A stretch of 64,000 nucleotides of DNA from JBECKX01 sp964468475 (GCA_964468475.1 CAYXUL010000003.1:24527-88526), one strand, 5' to 3'. Shown: positions 26,412 to 35,195, counted from the first letter of the stretch. The notes: generated by a model not told the origin, from the sequence alone. Numbers and translations are program-made.

Positions 26412-28082
26412 TTAGAAGTTATTATCTAAATCGAGTGCAACTTGTCGATTCCAGCCATATTGGCGAATTTGGAAGGTCGCCCTGGTTTCTGATATAGAAA
26501 GCAGGTACCCATTCTTTACCGAGTCGCCTTCGCGCAAGATGTAGTAATAGCCGTTAAAATCCTGGAAAAGTCCGCGGTCGTCACCGTCGTCGAGAAGCAC
26601 ACCGACGAGGCGCAGCGCTTCCACATCAGGCAGACGTTGCGGCTGGCTCGCGGCAACCGCGTCCTCAATCAGCGGTGCAAACGGATCGACGCGTCCGCCG
26701 CTGTTGTAGACGACGATCTGGCGCTCGGGCAGGAATTCGTTGTATGGCCCCACGCTTTGTTTCGAGCCATCTGAGCCATCCGATTTCTGTGAATCGATAT
26801 ATTGTTGCCGGCGCTCATCTTGTTCATCGATGGCGAACTTGATGCCGCGTTTATATTTCTCGCGAATCTGCTCAATCTTGCTCTTCGGCACTGCCGAGTT
26901 TTCGGCCTTGTCCGTTTCATCGGTAGCGCCGGATTCATTCTTGCTGTCGTTCTTATCGAGGTTGGAACGATACTTTTCGCGTACGCGATCGCTCATTGAG
27001 CGAGTTTCTTCGCTCGCGGGCTCCTTGGAAGGCTCGTTTGCAAGTGCCTCCGCTACCTTGCCCACATCGTCCGCCTCTTTCTGAGCGTTTGCAGCTTGCT
27101 CGTTGACCCTGGTTTCGGACTTCTTCACCGTTGCCGCTTTTTCCGATTTGGGAGTACTTGCATTAGCGGCCGGCTTCTCGTTGGCCTTGTCAACTATCGT
27201 CTGCTTCGCCTTTTCCGTCGGCTCCGCGGATTTCACCGCTTTTGCAGGACTGCTTAAACCTTCCTGGGCCAATTCCGCAGCTTCATTTGCGGAGTCGCCG
27301 TAGACGAAAGTGAGAAGGTCCGGCGACGGAACTTCAGGAACAGTGGTCGGCTGGGCAACCTTCATGGGTTCCTTATTCTCAGGAGCATCCGCCTTGGTCT
27401 CGGTCTTCGCGACCTTAGCCTTCGTATCCTTCGGCTGCGACTTGGTTTCTGCTTTTGTCTCAACCGCAGGTTTGCTTCCCAGTCTCAGACCCTTCTTGGC
27501 AGGATCGGAGTAGTCTACCTTGGGAGCATTCTCCTCGTTGCCCTGAAAAGCCGGCATCTTGGTCGGCGGCTCGGCGGCCTTGTCCGCCATTGTCGCCTGA
27601 GTCAGTTCAGGAGTTTGCGATACCGGAACCGCTGACCACAACGTGAAGTTGTCGTCGTTCGGCGTGGCGATGTGGAGTGAGATCGAGTTGGTGCCTTCTT
27701 TAACCTTGTAAGTCAACTTATTTGCCGCGTCTACCACCACCCTGACGATGTTGGGATCGGTCGAAAACTGGGAAGTGCGAATCCGTTTGATCATCCCGGA
27801 AGGGAGGGCGCTGAAGTTGTGCTGCGGCAGTGCATGCACCGCTCCTTTGACATCAACAACAATGCGATACGGTTTGTCGGCAGTCGCCTTGACGATTTGA
27901 TGTTCAAACGTGACCGGCCCGTCGCAGACTATCGTCAGTTCGGTGAACTGCGACAGCTTCTGCATGGTGATGTTTGTCACTTTGACGGTAGCCGACGCCG
28001 TTACGGACGATGCAGCAAGGATGACTGCAATCCCTAAGAACAGGATCGTTGTGCTGATTCTGGTGCTCATCTTAGTTCCCAT
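26412..28082 (-). CDS. AMIN-domain/PilP-like fusion protein of the type IV pilus
   Basis: About 556 residues. After a signal sequence comes an AMIN domain (roughly residues 35-140; KVTNITMQKLSQFTELTIVC, PYRIVVDVKGAVHALPQ, IRTSQFSTDPNIVRVVVD), the module that binds peptidoglycan in PilQ and AmiC. Then follows a long low-complexity linker rich in K, E, A, T and S (about 140-450). The C-terminal 100 residues match PilP: GRVDPFAPL, VEALRLVGVLLDDGDDRGLFQD, YYILREGDSVKNGYLLSI. PilP links PilN/PilO to PilQ. Two functions usually on two proteins are thus joined. I chose ATG 28082, which has GAGGAG upstream; ATG 28070 is an alternative. It overlaps the end of pilO. Confidence 0.85.
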   Translation of the reverse strand: MGTKMSTRISTTILFLGIAVILAASSVTASATVKVTNITMQKLSQFTELTIVCDGPVTFEHQIVKATADKPYRIVVDVKGAVHALPQHNFSALPSGMIKRIRTSQFSTDPNIVRVVVDAANKLTYKVKEGTNSISLHIATPNDDNFTLWSAVPVSQTPELTQATMADKAAEPPTKMPAFQGNEENAPKVDYSDPAKKGLRLGSKPAVETKAETKSQPKDTKAKVAKTETKADAPENKEPMKVAQPTTVPEVPSPDLLTFVYGDSANEAAELAQEGLSSPAKAVKSAEPTEKAKQTIVDKANEKPAANASTPKSEKAATVKKSETRVNEQAANAQKEADDVGKVAEALANEPSKEPASEETRSMSDRVREKYRSNLDKNDSKNESGATDETDKAENSAVPKSKIEQIREKYKRGIKFAIDEQDERRQQYIDSQKSDGSDGSKQSVGPYNEFLPERQIVVYNSGGRVDPFAPLIEDAVAASQPQRLPDVEALRLVGVLLDDGDDRGLFQDFNGYYYILREGDSVKNGYLLSISETRATFQIRQYGWNRQVALDLDNNF

Positions 28083-28713
28083 CGGGGCCCTCCTCGTCAA
28101 ACTGCACGCCTTTAAGCTTCTCCTCCGGCTTGACATAATATGTCGACAGGTCGAAGCTGGCTTCGAGCGAGCGCTCGTCGTATTCTCCCTGTTTGCGCCG
28201 TTCTTTCTTGGAGGACATTATTTGATCCGGCGGTAAACCCTTCATTTGCAAATGCGAGACGTTAGTGATGAAGGGGAAATTCGCGACTGCGGCGAGAAAT
28301 CTCCCCAGTTCGTGGTAGGTACCGGTGAACTTCACGCCGTACTCCGAAGTGTTATAAAATGCCTCGCTGCCAGATGGCTGAGGTGTGACTTCTTCGACCT
28401 GAGCCTGCGCCAGCATTGATGCCGAATGCAGCTGGAACAGAAAATCGGGGACCTGCTCTTCCTCAGGCAGCAACTGCTCGATACTCTGGTACCGATTTAG
28501 CAGCCGGTCATATTCCTTCCGCAAACCACTGAGCGACTTGGCTTTCAACTCAATTGTTTTCAGATTTGTCATGACTGCTTCATAGCTGGCCCGTTGGCTG
28601 TCGAGGCGGGCGCTGGCAGGCTCATAGATCTTGGAATGCCAGAAATAAACCGCCAGGATCACCACCAGCGCTGCCAAGAGCAGTTTTTGAGTTTTCGGGT
28701 CTTTGATATCCAT
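28072..28713 (-). CDS. pilO: Type IV pilus inner-membrane alignment protein PilO
   Basis: A 213-residue protein with one N-terminal transmembrane helix (LLLAALVVILAVYFWHS), a coiled coil (about residues 35-85, LDSQRASYEAVMTNLKTIEL) and a ferredoxin-like periplasmic domain (SEYGVKFTGTYHELGRFLAA, FPFITNVSHLQMKGLP). PilO pairs with PilN to form the alignment subcomplex between PilM in the cytoplasm and PilP/PilQ. It lies 27 bases after pilN and its end overlaps the start of the AMIN-PilP gene. Confidence 0.93.
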   Translation of the reverse strand: MDIKDPKTQKLLLAALVVILAVYFWHSKIYEPASARLDSQRASYEAVMTNLKTIELKAKSLSGLRKEYDRLLNRYQSIEQLLPEEEQVPDFLFQLHSASMLAQAQVEEVTPQPSGSEAFYNTSEYGVKFTGTYHELGRFLAAVANFPFITNVSHLQMKGLPPDQIMSSKKERRKQGEYDERSLEASFDLSTYYVKPEEKLKGVQFDEEGPDGN

Positions 28714-28740
28714 CTATGCCTCCGGCTCTGTTCCCGCTCC

Positions 28741-29562
28741 TTAGTTTGAGAAGTCCTCTTCTGAGAGGTAGTCCTCTATATCGTAATTGTAGTAGTCTTC
28801 GTCGTTGTCCAGTACGGTGCTGCTGAGCTTCAGATCATCAGCTTGTGTGTCCTTGAACTTGTTCTCTTCGACCATCGCGTCGTAGTTGAGATCTGCGCTC
28901 ACCGCGAATTCGAATGCTTCGATGTTGCCAACCGCTTTACGTTTGGCTGAGCCGAGCTTGATGTGATCGTAAAAGTCCGACTTCATCAGGCCGACTATAA
29001 AGGCGCCGATGGCATTGAGACTGTGGGCGTAACCCTTGAACTCAGCCTTCCCGACCCCGGACAGGACGGTGATTTGGTCGGCTTTATCCTGGCTCGACTT
29101 CTGCGCGGAACCTGAGGATGCCGGCGGATTCGTGCTCTTTGATTGCCCGGGCTGCTGAGCGCCGCCTTTCGGGGCCTCCGCCATTGTGGGGGGTGTTTCC
29201 TCGAACTGGGTCAACCAGAGAAATTCCGGAATCCGCTCATCGAGATCTTCAAGCAGGTTGATGTAGAAATCGCGGCGTTGATCCAGTTTCTCGATCGCAT
29301 TGACGCGCGCCAGAATCTTCTCCTTGACTTCCGTTAGCGCATCAATGATGGCAATGTCTTTTTTGTACCGATTCTGCTCCAGATGCGCTTTGGCAATCAG
29401 TTTATCCATGTGCGAAATCTGATAGCGCTGGTAGAGCGTGACACCGCCGAGGAAAATCACAAAGGCGGCGACGGCGATTCCCACGTAAAGAATCGACTTG
29501 TCGAAGTTGAAGACGTTGCCGCGTCTTTTGTATTCCTTCGGGAGTAGATTAATTTCCAGCAT
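28741..29562 (-). CDS. pilN: Type IV pilus assembly protein PilN
   Basis: A 273-residue bitopic protein. The cytoplasmic N-terminus MLEINLLPKEYKRR contains the INLLP motif that docks into PilM; one transmembrane helix follows (ILYVGIAVAAFVIFLGGVTL), then a coiled coil and a periplasmic domain. Unusual points are a Pro/Gly/Ser/Gln-rich insertion in the middle (about residues 130-165, APKGGAQQPGQSKSTNPPAS) and a very acidic C-terminus (DNDEDYYNYDIEDYLSEEDF). Two bases separate it from the pilM stop, so it is coupled to pilM. Confidence 0.93.
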   Translation of the reverse strand: MLEINLLPKEYKRRGNVFNFDKSILYVGIAVAAFVIFLGGVTLYQRYQISHMDKLIAKAHLEQNRYKKDIAIIDALTEVKEKILARVNAIEKLDQRRDFYINLLEDLDERIPEFLWLTQFEETPPTMAEAPKGGAQQPGQSKSTNPPASSGSAQKSSQDKADQITVLSGVGKAEFKGYAHSLNAIGAFIVGLMKSDFYDHIKLGSAKRKAVGNIEAFEFAVSADLNYDAMVEENKFKDTQADDLKLSSTVLDNDEDYYNYDIEDYLSEEDFSN

Positions 29563-29564
29563 AT

Positions 29565-30617
29565 CTACTTAACCTTCCTTGCTGCCAGTCCGATCGGCAC
29601 CGCCAGCAAAGGAGCGATGCGCTCCGGTTGCACGGTGGTAAACAGGTCTGGATCGTATTCGATGTTCCGCAGGGGGTTTGCGATCTCAATAGGAATGTTC
29701 AGCTTGGATTGAATGAACTCCGGTAGATGCGGCATCAGCGCTCCACCACCGGAGAGTACCACCCAATCGATTTTCTCGACCTTGGCCAGCGAGCGGAAGT
29801 ATGAAAACGCTACTTCCAACCCGGAAATCAATTCCTCGGCTGACGTGATGATGGTCGCTTTGAGCATGTCCTGATCAATAGAGGATTCCATGTCCCCCCT
29901 GATCGCTTTCATGGTCAATTCCTGATTGAGCCGGAATTCCTTCTGAATGGTATCGAAAATCATCCGCCCGCCCGCAGCGACGTCGCGAGTCGAGTGGTAA
30001 ATTCCATCCTTGATGAAAACGACATTGGTGTTGTCGTAACCGATATTCACCAGGGCAGTTATGCGTTCCGGGTGAATGTCGTAGTTTATCTCGTATGCGT
30101 TCAGAACCGCAAAGGCATCTGTATCGACGATAGCGGGACGAAGGTTGGCGTCAGAGAGTAGATCGAGGTAACCCGTAAGAAAATCTTTCCTGGCAGCAAC
30201 GAGCAACACGTCCATCTTGTTGTTCACGTCATCGGTGCTCAGGATGTGATAGTCCATCGTGACATCGTCGAGGTCATACGGGGCACGCTGCTCCGCCTCG
30301 AACAGGATCGCCTGCTCTGCCTCCGGACCTGACTTCTTGTCGATCGTGAACTTGTCAGTGATCACACCATGCCCCGAAACCGAGACAACGACATCACGGG
30401 CACGGGGATCGACAGCGTCGATGACTGATTGGATGTTGAAGATAATGGTGTCTCGGTCTTTGATTTCGTCCGAGACTATCGCTTCCGGAGGCATTTCGCG
30501 AGTCTCCATGCCCAGGAGCGCGTGGGAATCGTTACGGCGTTCAAGCTTGACGCACTTGATTGAGGATGCGCCAATATCGAGGCCGATCGTCGTCTTATTA
30601 CCTTGTCCAAACAGCAT
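29565..30617 (-). CDS. pilM: Type IV pilus assembly protein PilM (actin-like ATPase)
   Basis: A 350-residue cytosolic protein with the FtsA/actin fold. The phosphate-1 loop is TIGLDIGASSIKCVKLERR near residues 10-28; other blocks are LLVAARKDFLTGYLDLLSDA, PAIVDTDAFAVLNAYEIN, ALVNIGYDNTNVVFIKDGIY and VVLSGGGALMPHLPEFIQ. PilM binds ATP and PilN and links the alignment complex to the motor. It is the first gene of the operon. No pilB, pilC or pilT is nearby, so the motor genes must lie elsewhere. Confidence 0.95.
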   Translation of the reverse strand: MLFGQGNKTTIGLDIGASSIKCVKLERRNDSHALLGMETREMPPEAIVSDEIKDRDTIIFNIQSVIDAVDPRARDVVVSVSGHGVITDKFTIDKKSGPEAEQAILFEAEQRAPYDLDDVTMDYHILSTDDVNNKMDVLLVAARKDFLTGYLDLLSDANLRPAIVDTDAFAVLNAYEINYDIHPERITALVNIGYDNTNVVFIKDGIYHSTRDVAAGGRMIFDTIQKEFRLNQELTMKAIRGDMESSIDQDMLKATIITSAEELISGLEVAFSYFRSLAKVEKIDWVVLSGGGALMPHLPEFIQSKLNIPIEIANPLRNIEYDPDLFTTVQPERIAPLLAVPIGLAARKVK

Positions 30618-30787
30618 AAGTTACCTTTATCTGTTAAGTGCACAAATCATTTCGCTTTGCGCCGCAAGGAGACTGTGGAGCCTCCACGATACCTAAGCCT
30701 GTTAAGTCGTTAGCGTCTGTTTTATTATCGTCTGCCCGCTGAGAAAATATTAGTCAGCATGTCAAAAAAATTGTCGGGGAAATGGGG

Positions 30788-30816
30788 CGAGGCTGTTCGC
30801 TAGCTGAACAGCCTCG
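30788..30816. other. Strong hairpin between the pseudopilin gene and pilM
   Basis: CGAGGCTGTTC (30788-30798) pairs perfectly with GAACAGCCTCG (30806-30816) around a seven-base loop. On the minus strand it is 70 bases after the pseudopilin stop codon and is followed by CCCCATTTCCCC and then, further on, a T-rich stretch. It is not a canonical intrinsic terminator but may act as a transcript end or stabilising hairpin. No other feature was seen in the 270-base gap 30618-30885, which must also contain the pilM promoter. Confidence 0.6.
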
Positions 30817-30885
30817 TGTGGCAAATGAGTAAGAGACGAAATAATCGTTGGAGCTGCTAAGACTCTACCGGAGAATGCCTTCGAT

Positions 30886-31386
30886 CTAGCCGCCGTACTG
30901 TTCCAGCCTGGCGCGGCCGGAGCCCGCCGTAACCGATACCGAGAATGTCTGGTAATTGGCGGCAGCGGAACCGTAGCAAAAAATGTCTCCCGTCATCGAG
31001 GCGGTCCCGTCCGGATTGAACACAACCGTCTGGTTCGGAAAGCTGGTTCCGAGGTAATCAAGCTTGACATCGATGGTATCTACGCGAGCGATTGAGTCGC
31101 CCACGGAATAAGTATTAGCGCCGATGTCCGTCATGTCGCAGAAAGTGATAACTTTGCTCGCGTCGATGTTAAAGAAGACCCCATACGGTCGCTGAGTGGA
31201 AACCGCCGTACTGCGTGCCTGTCGCAGAGCGCTAACCAGACTGCTGCCGAAGTTGTTGAATTTCATTTTCTTAATGGCGCCGCTCATATTAGGCACGGCA
31301 AGAGCGGCCAGAAGGCCGATGACTACCGTTACAATCATCAGCTCCATCATCGTGACGCCGTGCTCGTCTTTAATCATTCGTCTCAT
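30886..31386 (-). CDS. GspH/FimT-type pseudopilin
   Basis: A 166-residue prepilin-like protein. The type III signal peptide is MRRMIKDEHG, cleaved before VTMMELMIVTVVIGLLAALA; glutamate at mature position 5 is present as required for pilus assembly. The C-terminal part matches the GspH/FimT domain (LVSALRQARSTAVSTQRPYGV and FPNQTVVFNPDGTAS). Such minor pseudopilins initiate assembly or sit at the pilus tip. Start ATG has GGAGAGAGG upstream. It is 268 bases upstream of pilM on the same strand and probably works with that operon, under its own promoter. Confidence 0.88.
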   Translation of the reverse strand: MRRMIKDEHGVTMMELMIVTVVIGLLAALAVPNMSGAIKKMKFNNFGSSLVSALRQARSTAVSTQRPYGVFFNIDASKVITFCDMTDIGANTYSVGDSIARVDTIDVKLDYLGTSFPNQTVVFNPDGTASMTGDIFCYGSAAANYQTFSVSVTAGSGRARLEQYGG

Positions 31387-31643
31387 AACCTCTCTCCGTC
31401 CTTACGACAAGATATTCAATGTTTCTTTTTGCAATCGGCTTGCCGAGGTTGACTCAATCTGTAAGTAATTGTTGCTCGGAAGGTTAAGTACTCGTCACCG
31501 AAAAATCAGCCCCGATTGAACGCTGCTGGAGTTACGGTCGTATCCTATAGTGTGGGAGTGATCCCATATTGTTCAGACAGTCAACAGCCCCCGAGGTGTC
31601 AAACCGGACATCCGGTGATCCAGCTCCGACAACAGCTTCATTG

Positions 31644-31671
31644 TTGACTTTTGTGAATGTGTCGATAAATT
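31644..31671 (+). promoter_or_regulatory. Possible sigma-70-type promoter of the subtilase gene
   Basis: TTGACT (31644-31649) and TAAATT (31666-31671) are separated by 16 bases, about 70 bases before the subtilase ATG. The match is partial and unsupported by other evidence. The rest of the divergent 355-base region (31387-31741) between the pseudopilin and the subtilase shows no gene or clear operator. Confidence 0.25.
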
Positions 31672-31741
31672 GTTTATGGAGAATGTCTTAAGAACTGCGT
31701 AGTTCTCCCCCAACTAACACAACCCCGACGAGGTACCATTC

Positions 31742-33451
31742 ATGCGACGTCTCATTGTTATCTCCTCCCTGGCAAGCATCTTCCTTCTAAGCACGATTTT
31801 AGTTTATGGTAAAGCAAGCAACTCCGCTCCTGATCTTCGTTATTACCGCGCCAAGGCTGCCGATCCGCTCCCGGCGCGCGTGATGGATTTTCTGCAGAAT
31901 AGAAGTTCAGATGGCACGGCTGAAGTATGGGTATTCTTTACCGACAAGGGCTTCACCGATGCGGCGACATTCCAGAGGGCGCAGGCCGCTTACAGCCACA
32001 TGTTCACCGAGAGAGCCATGAAACGTCGCGAGAAGAGTGGTATCACGGAGATCAGGTTGAGTGATCTACCGGTTTCCGGCAACTACGTGCGTATCCTGAA
32101 GTCTGTGGGTGCAAATATCCATCGGACGTCTCGCTGGCTCAACGCGGCTGCGATAACCGTCAATATCGACAAGCTGTCGTGGATTGCAGCGCAGACGTTT
32201 GTACAGGAGATTGAACCGGTAGCACACTATAAACGTATCGAACCGAGCTTGAACAAAGGCGCCCAGCAGCCACCGTCAGAGGGTGAAGCGCTGGGATCTA
32301 ACAGCCTCTCCTATGGGTCCTCATTCGGTCAGCTACAGCAAATCAATGTACCGATTTGCCACGACTCCGGCTACGCCGGTCAGGGAATGATGATCGCAAT
32401 GTTCGACACCGGTTTTCGAACCAGTCACTCGGCATTCAGCACTATCATTAGCGAGGGGCGCCTGATAGCAAAGTACGATTTTATCTTCGGCGACACCATT
32501 GTCGACAACGAGGCGGCGGATGTCTCCTCGGCGTGGAGCCACGGTACTTCTACCTGGTCGGCAACCGGAGGCGAGGCGCCGGGCTCAATGTACGGTCCTG
32601 CCTACGAAGCCTCATTTGTGCTCTGCAAGACCGAGGACGTTCGCAGCGAAACACAGGTGGAAGAATACAATTGGGTTGCCGCTCTCGAATTCTCCGACTC
32701 TCTCGGAGTTGATATCGTGTCATCGTCGCTGAGCTACTCCGATTGGTACACTTCCTCCGATTACGATGGAAATACATGTGTAACGACCGTAGCGGCAGAC
32801 ATGGCCGCGCAAAACGGAATGTTGATAGTGAATTCTGCCGGCAACTCAGGGCCCTCCCCATCTACCCTTGGAGCCCCTGCTGACGCTGATTCAATAATGA
32901 CAATAGGCGCGGTGAATTCAAGCGGCACCATCGCCAGCTTCTCGTCCCGTGGACCGACAGCCGACGGACGTATCAAGCCGGAAGTCTGCGCGCAGGGAGT
33001 GTCGGACGTGCTTGCGTCCTCGAGTGGCGATTTCTCATTTACCACCGGTAGTGGAACCTCATTCTCATGTCCATTAACGGCTGGTGCGGCTGCCATCGTT
33101 TGGGGCGCAAATCCCAGCTGGACCAATATGCAGGTGCGCGAGGCACTGATGCAGACTGCAAACAACGCCGCCACACCAAACAACACCTATGGCTGGGGCA
33201 TCATCGATGCCTGGGCAGCCTTGCATTACTCCTTTGCGCCGCCGTTTATACCTGGTGATGCCGACGGCAACGGCACGATTTCGGTGGGCGACGCGGTATA
33301 TATCATTAATTACATTTTTGCGGGGGGGGCTCCGATTGTACCAAGCGCTGCCGGTGATGCTGACTGCTCCGGAGACATTTCCGTGGCTGATGCGGTCTAT
33401 ATCATAAACTTCATATTTGGCGGCGGACCTGCTCCGACCACTTGCCCCTGA
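31742..33451 (+). CDS. Secreted S8 subtilase with C-terminal dockerin-like repeats
   Basis: A 569-residue serine protease. Signal peptide (residues 1-23), an N-terminal prodomain (about 40-165; EVWVFFTDKGFTDAATFQRA), then the S8 catalytic domain with D222 (IAMFDTGFRTSHS), H267 (SAWSHGTSTWS), oxyanion N368 (NSAGNSGPS) and nucleophile S440 (SGTSFSCPLTAGAAAIVWG). The C-terminus has two calcium-binding dockerin type I half-repeats (505-562): GDADGNGTISVGDAVYIINY and GDADCSGDISVADAVYIINF. Such tails usually dock to cohesins; none of the classical cellulosome genes is here, but cohesin-like modules occur in other proteins of this window. Expressed alone, with a terminator after it. Confidence 0.92.
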   Translation: MRRLIVISSLASIFLLSTILVYGKASNSAPDLRYYRAKAADPLPARVMDFLQNRSSDGTAEVWVFFTDKGFTDAATFQRAQAAYSHMFTERAMKRREKSGITEIRLSDLPVSGNYVRILKSVGANIHRTSRWLNAAAITVNIDKLSWIAAQTFVQEIEPVAHYKRIEPSLNKGAQQPPSEGEALGSNSLSYGSSFGQLQQINVPICHDSGYAGQGMMIAMFDTGFRTSHSAFSTIISEGRLIAKYDFIFGDTIVDNEAADVSSAWSHGTSTWSATGGEAPGSMYGPAYEASFVLCKTEDVRSETQVEEYNWVAALEFSDSLGVDIVSSSLSYSDWYTSSDYDGNTCVTTVAADMAAQNGMLIVNSAGNSGPSPSTLGAPADADSIMTIGAVNSSGTIASFSSRGPTADGRIKPEVCAQGVSDVLASSSGDFSFTTGSGTSFSCPLTAGAAAIVWGANPSWTNMQVREALMQTANNAATPNNTYGWGIIDAWAALHYSFAPPFIPGDADGNGTISVGDAVYIINYIFAGGAPIVPSAAGDADCSGDISVADAVYIINFIFGGGPAPTTCP

Positions 33452-33480
33452 GATTGCAGCTTTACGTAAATAAACTTAAG

Positions 33481-33508
33481 ACAGGCGGGTCGAATGGCCC
33501 GCCTGTTT
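33481..33508 (+). terminator. Terminator hairpin after the subtilase
   Basis: ACAGGCGGG (33481-33489) and CCCGCCTGT (33498-33506) form a 9-bp stem followed by a short T stretch (TTTGCATTG), 30 bases after the stop codon. The T run is short, so efficiency may be moderate. The convergent gene at 33550 may use the other strand of the same hairpin. Confidence 0.65.
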
Positions 33509-33549
33509 GCATTGTATAATGCTGTATACGGGGCCTGCACTGCAGCGCG

Positions 33550-34125
33550 CTATCCCAGTTTTTCCGTCAGCTTGCGCACTTGTTCGGCGAGGTCGTCAAC
33601 CTTGGCGCTCAATTCCTGCAGATCTTTTTTCTTCGCGACCTTCAGCTTCTCTATCGTCGATTCGACATCGCGCGATAGCTTGTCCTTGAACCCCTTGGTA
33701 GAGTCTTCCGCCTTGTCAAGGAGTTCCAGGATTGCCTCCGAGCGCTTTGATTTGGCGATTTCGCCCTGTTTGATCAGGGTGTCAACGATCTCCTCAGCCT
33801 TGCTCTTGGTGATCTCAAACGCCCCGATTGACGCGAGCACCGTTTTCTTGAGAATCTCCATACTAAAATCTCCTCCGAGCGCGATATAGCCGCGCATGAT
33901 TTCGAGAACCGATTGCTTGTTGTTTTTCTCGTTTAGATCATCCAATAGTACCTGCCCTAATACCCGCACGGTCACATCGTCACCGTTGCGGTTATCAACG
34001 ATACGGAAGTCGATACCGCGACGGACATACTCACGCAGGCGATTACCGGTAACGAACTGGCGGATATCGCCGTCATACAGCAGGCGATTAGGATAACGCT
34101 TGATAGTCTTGATATGCGTTGTCAT
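33550..34125 (-). CDS. PhaR-type DNA-binding domain fused to a phasin-like coiled coil
   Basis: A 191-residue protein. The N-terminal 60 residues carry the polyhydroxyalkanoate-regulator DNA-binding motif (IKRYPNRLLYDGDIRQFVTG). The rest is helical and heptad-like (EILKKTVLASIGAFEITKSK, EEIVDTLIKQGEIAKSKRSE, LKVAKKKDLQELSAKVDDLA), resembling phasin/PhaF granule-associated proteins. In known systems PhaR represses phasin genes and binds PHA granules; here both kinds of domain are on one chain. No PHA synthase is seen nearby. Start ATG 34125, chosen because upstream residues are not part of the family and the KRYPNR motif begins right after it. Confidence 0.8.
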   Translation of the reverse strand: MTTHIKTIKRYPNRLLYDGDIRQFVTGNRLREYVRRGIDFRIVDNRNGDDVTVRVLGQVLLDDLNEKNNKQSVLEIMRGYIALGGDFSMEILKKTVLASIGAFEITKSKAEEIVDTLIKQGEIAKSKRSEAILELLDKAEDSTKGFKDKLSRDVESTIEKLKVAKKKDLQELSAKVDDLAEQVRKLTEKLG

Positions 34126-34536
34126 CACAGTTGTAATATATAGTGCGCTGCACAAAAAGTTGCAGGAAAAATGGATGGAGCGAGAAAAATCTTGATGGTT
34201 TGGGCGTTCCGCCGACAAGCGCACCTTGAAGTGTGTGGTCACCGTCTCGTTTCGGCGCGCGGCAGTCGTCCTCGCCTGTCGCGGCGGGGGATCGTAAGAC
34301 GGGGCGTGTCGCATGATCGTCTGAATATTCATACCGGCCCGGTTAATGCAACCCAGNNNNNNNNNNNNNNNNNNNNNNNNNNNNNNNNNNNNNNNNNNNN
34401 NNNNNNNNNNNNNNNNNNNNNNNNNNNNNNNNNNNNNNNNNNNNNNNNNNNNNNNNGACCCAACGCAACCAACGGAACCTCATCCGCATAAACGACCGCG
34501 CGCGGAGTGTCCCTTCATTCCATCGAATTACAGGCA
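34126..34536. other. Intergenic region with assembly gap, no gene seen
   Basis: About 410 bases including 100 N. The readable parts are GC-rich and repetitive in feel; ACCCAG just before the gap and ACCCAACGCAACC just after are similar, hinting at a repeat that broke the assembly. I see no gene. Confidence 0.5.
34357..34456. other. Assembly gap, 100 N
   Basis: Placeholder of 100 undetermined bases in intergenic DNA between the PhaR-like gene and the response-regulator gene. Confidence 0.99.
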
Positions 34537-34573
34537 ATAAAAAAGGATAGCTGCCACCACACCAGCTATCCTT
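34537..34573 (-). terminator. Intrinsic terminator of the receiver gene
   Basis: On the minus strand AAGGATAGCT and AGCTATCCTT form a 10-bp stem (34543-34573) followed by TTTTTTATTG. It is 27 bases after the stop of the response regulator. Confidence 0.92.
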
Positions 34574-34599
34574 CCAGCAACCCCGTAGTGTAGTTGGGA

Positions 34600-34989
34600 C
34601 TACACTTTCGAAAAACTTAGGAGCACAATGTTCACGATTTCCAGCAGACGTTCACACACAAAAGGCTTCTTGATAAACATGTCGCCGCCTGCTTTGAAAC
34701 CGCGCCCCTGATCATCGGAGGTGTCTTTTCCAGTCAGGAAGATTACGGGGATACCTTCGGTCACGGGATCTTTCTTGAGTTCGTTGCAGATTTCGTAGCC
34801 GTCCATTTGTGGCATCATGATGTCAAGGAAGATCATGTCGGGCTTAAAAGTCTTGGCGCGTTCCAGCCCCATCACCGCCGAGTTTTCAGCCACAACCGTG
34901 TGCCCCGCATTTGTGAGAAATGCTTCGAGAATATCAGTGATTTCCGGTTCGTCGTCTACAACCAGGATTTTGGCTTTGCGTTGGCCCAT
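34600..34989 (-). CDS. Stand-alone response regulator receiver protein
   Basis: A 129-residue CheY-like receiver with no output domain. The acidic pocket is D12/D13 (ILVVDDEPEIT), the phosphorylated aspartate is D56 (MIFLDIMMPQMDG), followed by T86 (PVIFLTGKD) and K108 (FIKKPF). Single-domain receivers act by protein contact or in phosphorelays. Start ATG 34989 follows GGAAGGG; a longer frame upstream is not part of the family. No kinase is adjacent on the same strand; the nearest histidine kinase (36067) is transcribed the other way. Confidence 0.93.
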   Translation of the reverse strand: MGQRKAKILVVDDEPEITDILEAFLTNAGHTVVAENSAVMGLERAKTFKPDMIFLDIMMPQMDGYEICNELKKDPVTEGIPVIFLTGKDTSDDQGRGFKAGGDMFIKKPFVCERLLEIVNIVLLSFSKV

Positions 34990-35195
34990 TGGCACCCTTC
35001 CATATCGAAACCTGTTCGTTAAAGTTATCGGATTGAGAGACGGCATCTTTAGCTCTATCTGCAGTTTGCCGTGGAATAATGAACAGGAATTTCGTCCGCA
35101 ACTGACGCGATGTTTGAATTTTCGGCGTTTCTGAGCGAAACAGGAACAGGCAGGCCGAGTCTGCAGCAGGCAGAACGATTGCTGCCCGCAATTAC

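Noticed and set aside
30788..30816. Hairpin called as an intrinsic terminator
   Set aside because: The stem is strong but the base of the stem is followed by CCCCATTTCCCC, not a T run, so I list it only as a hairpin.
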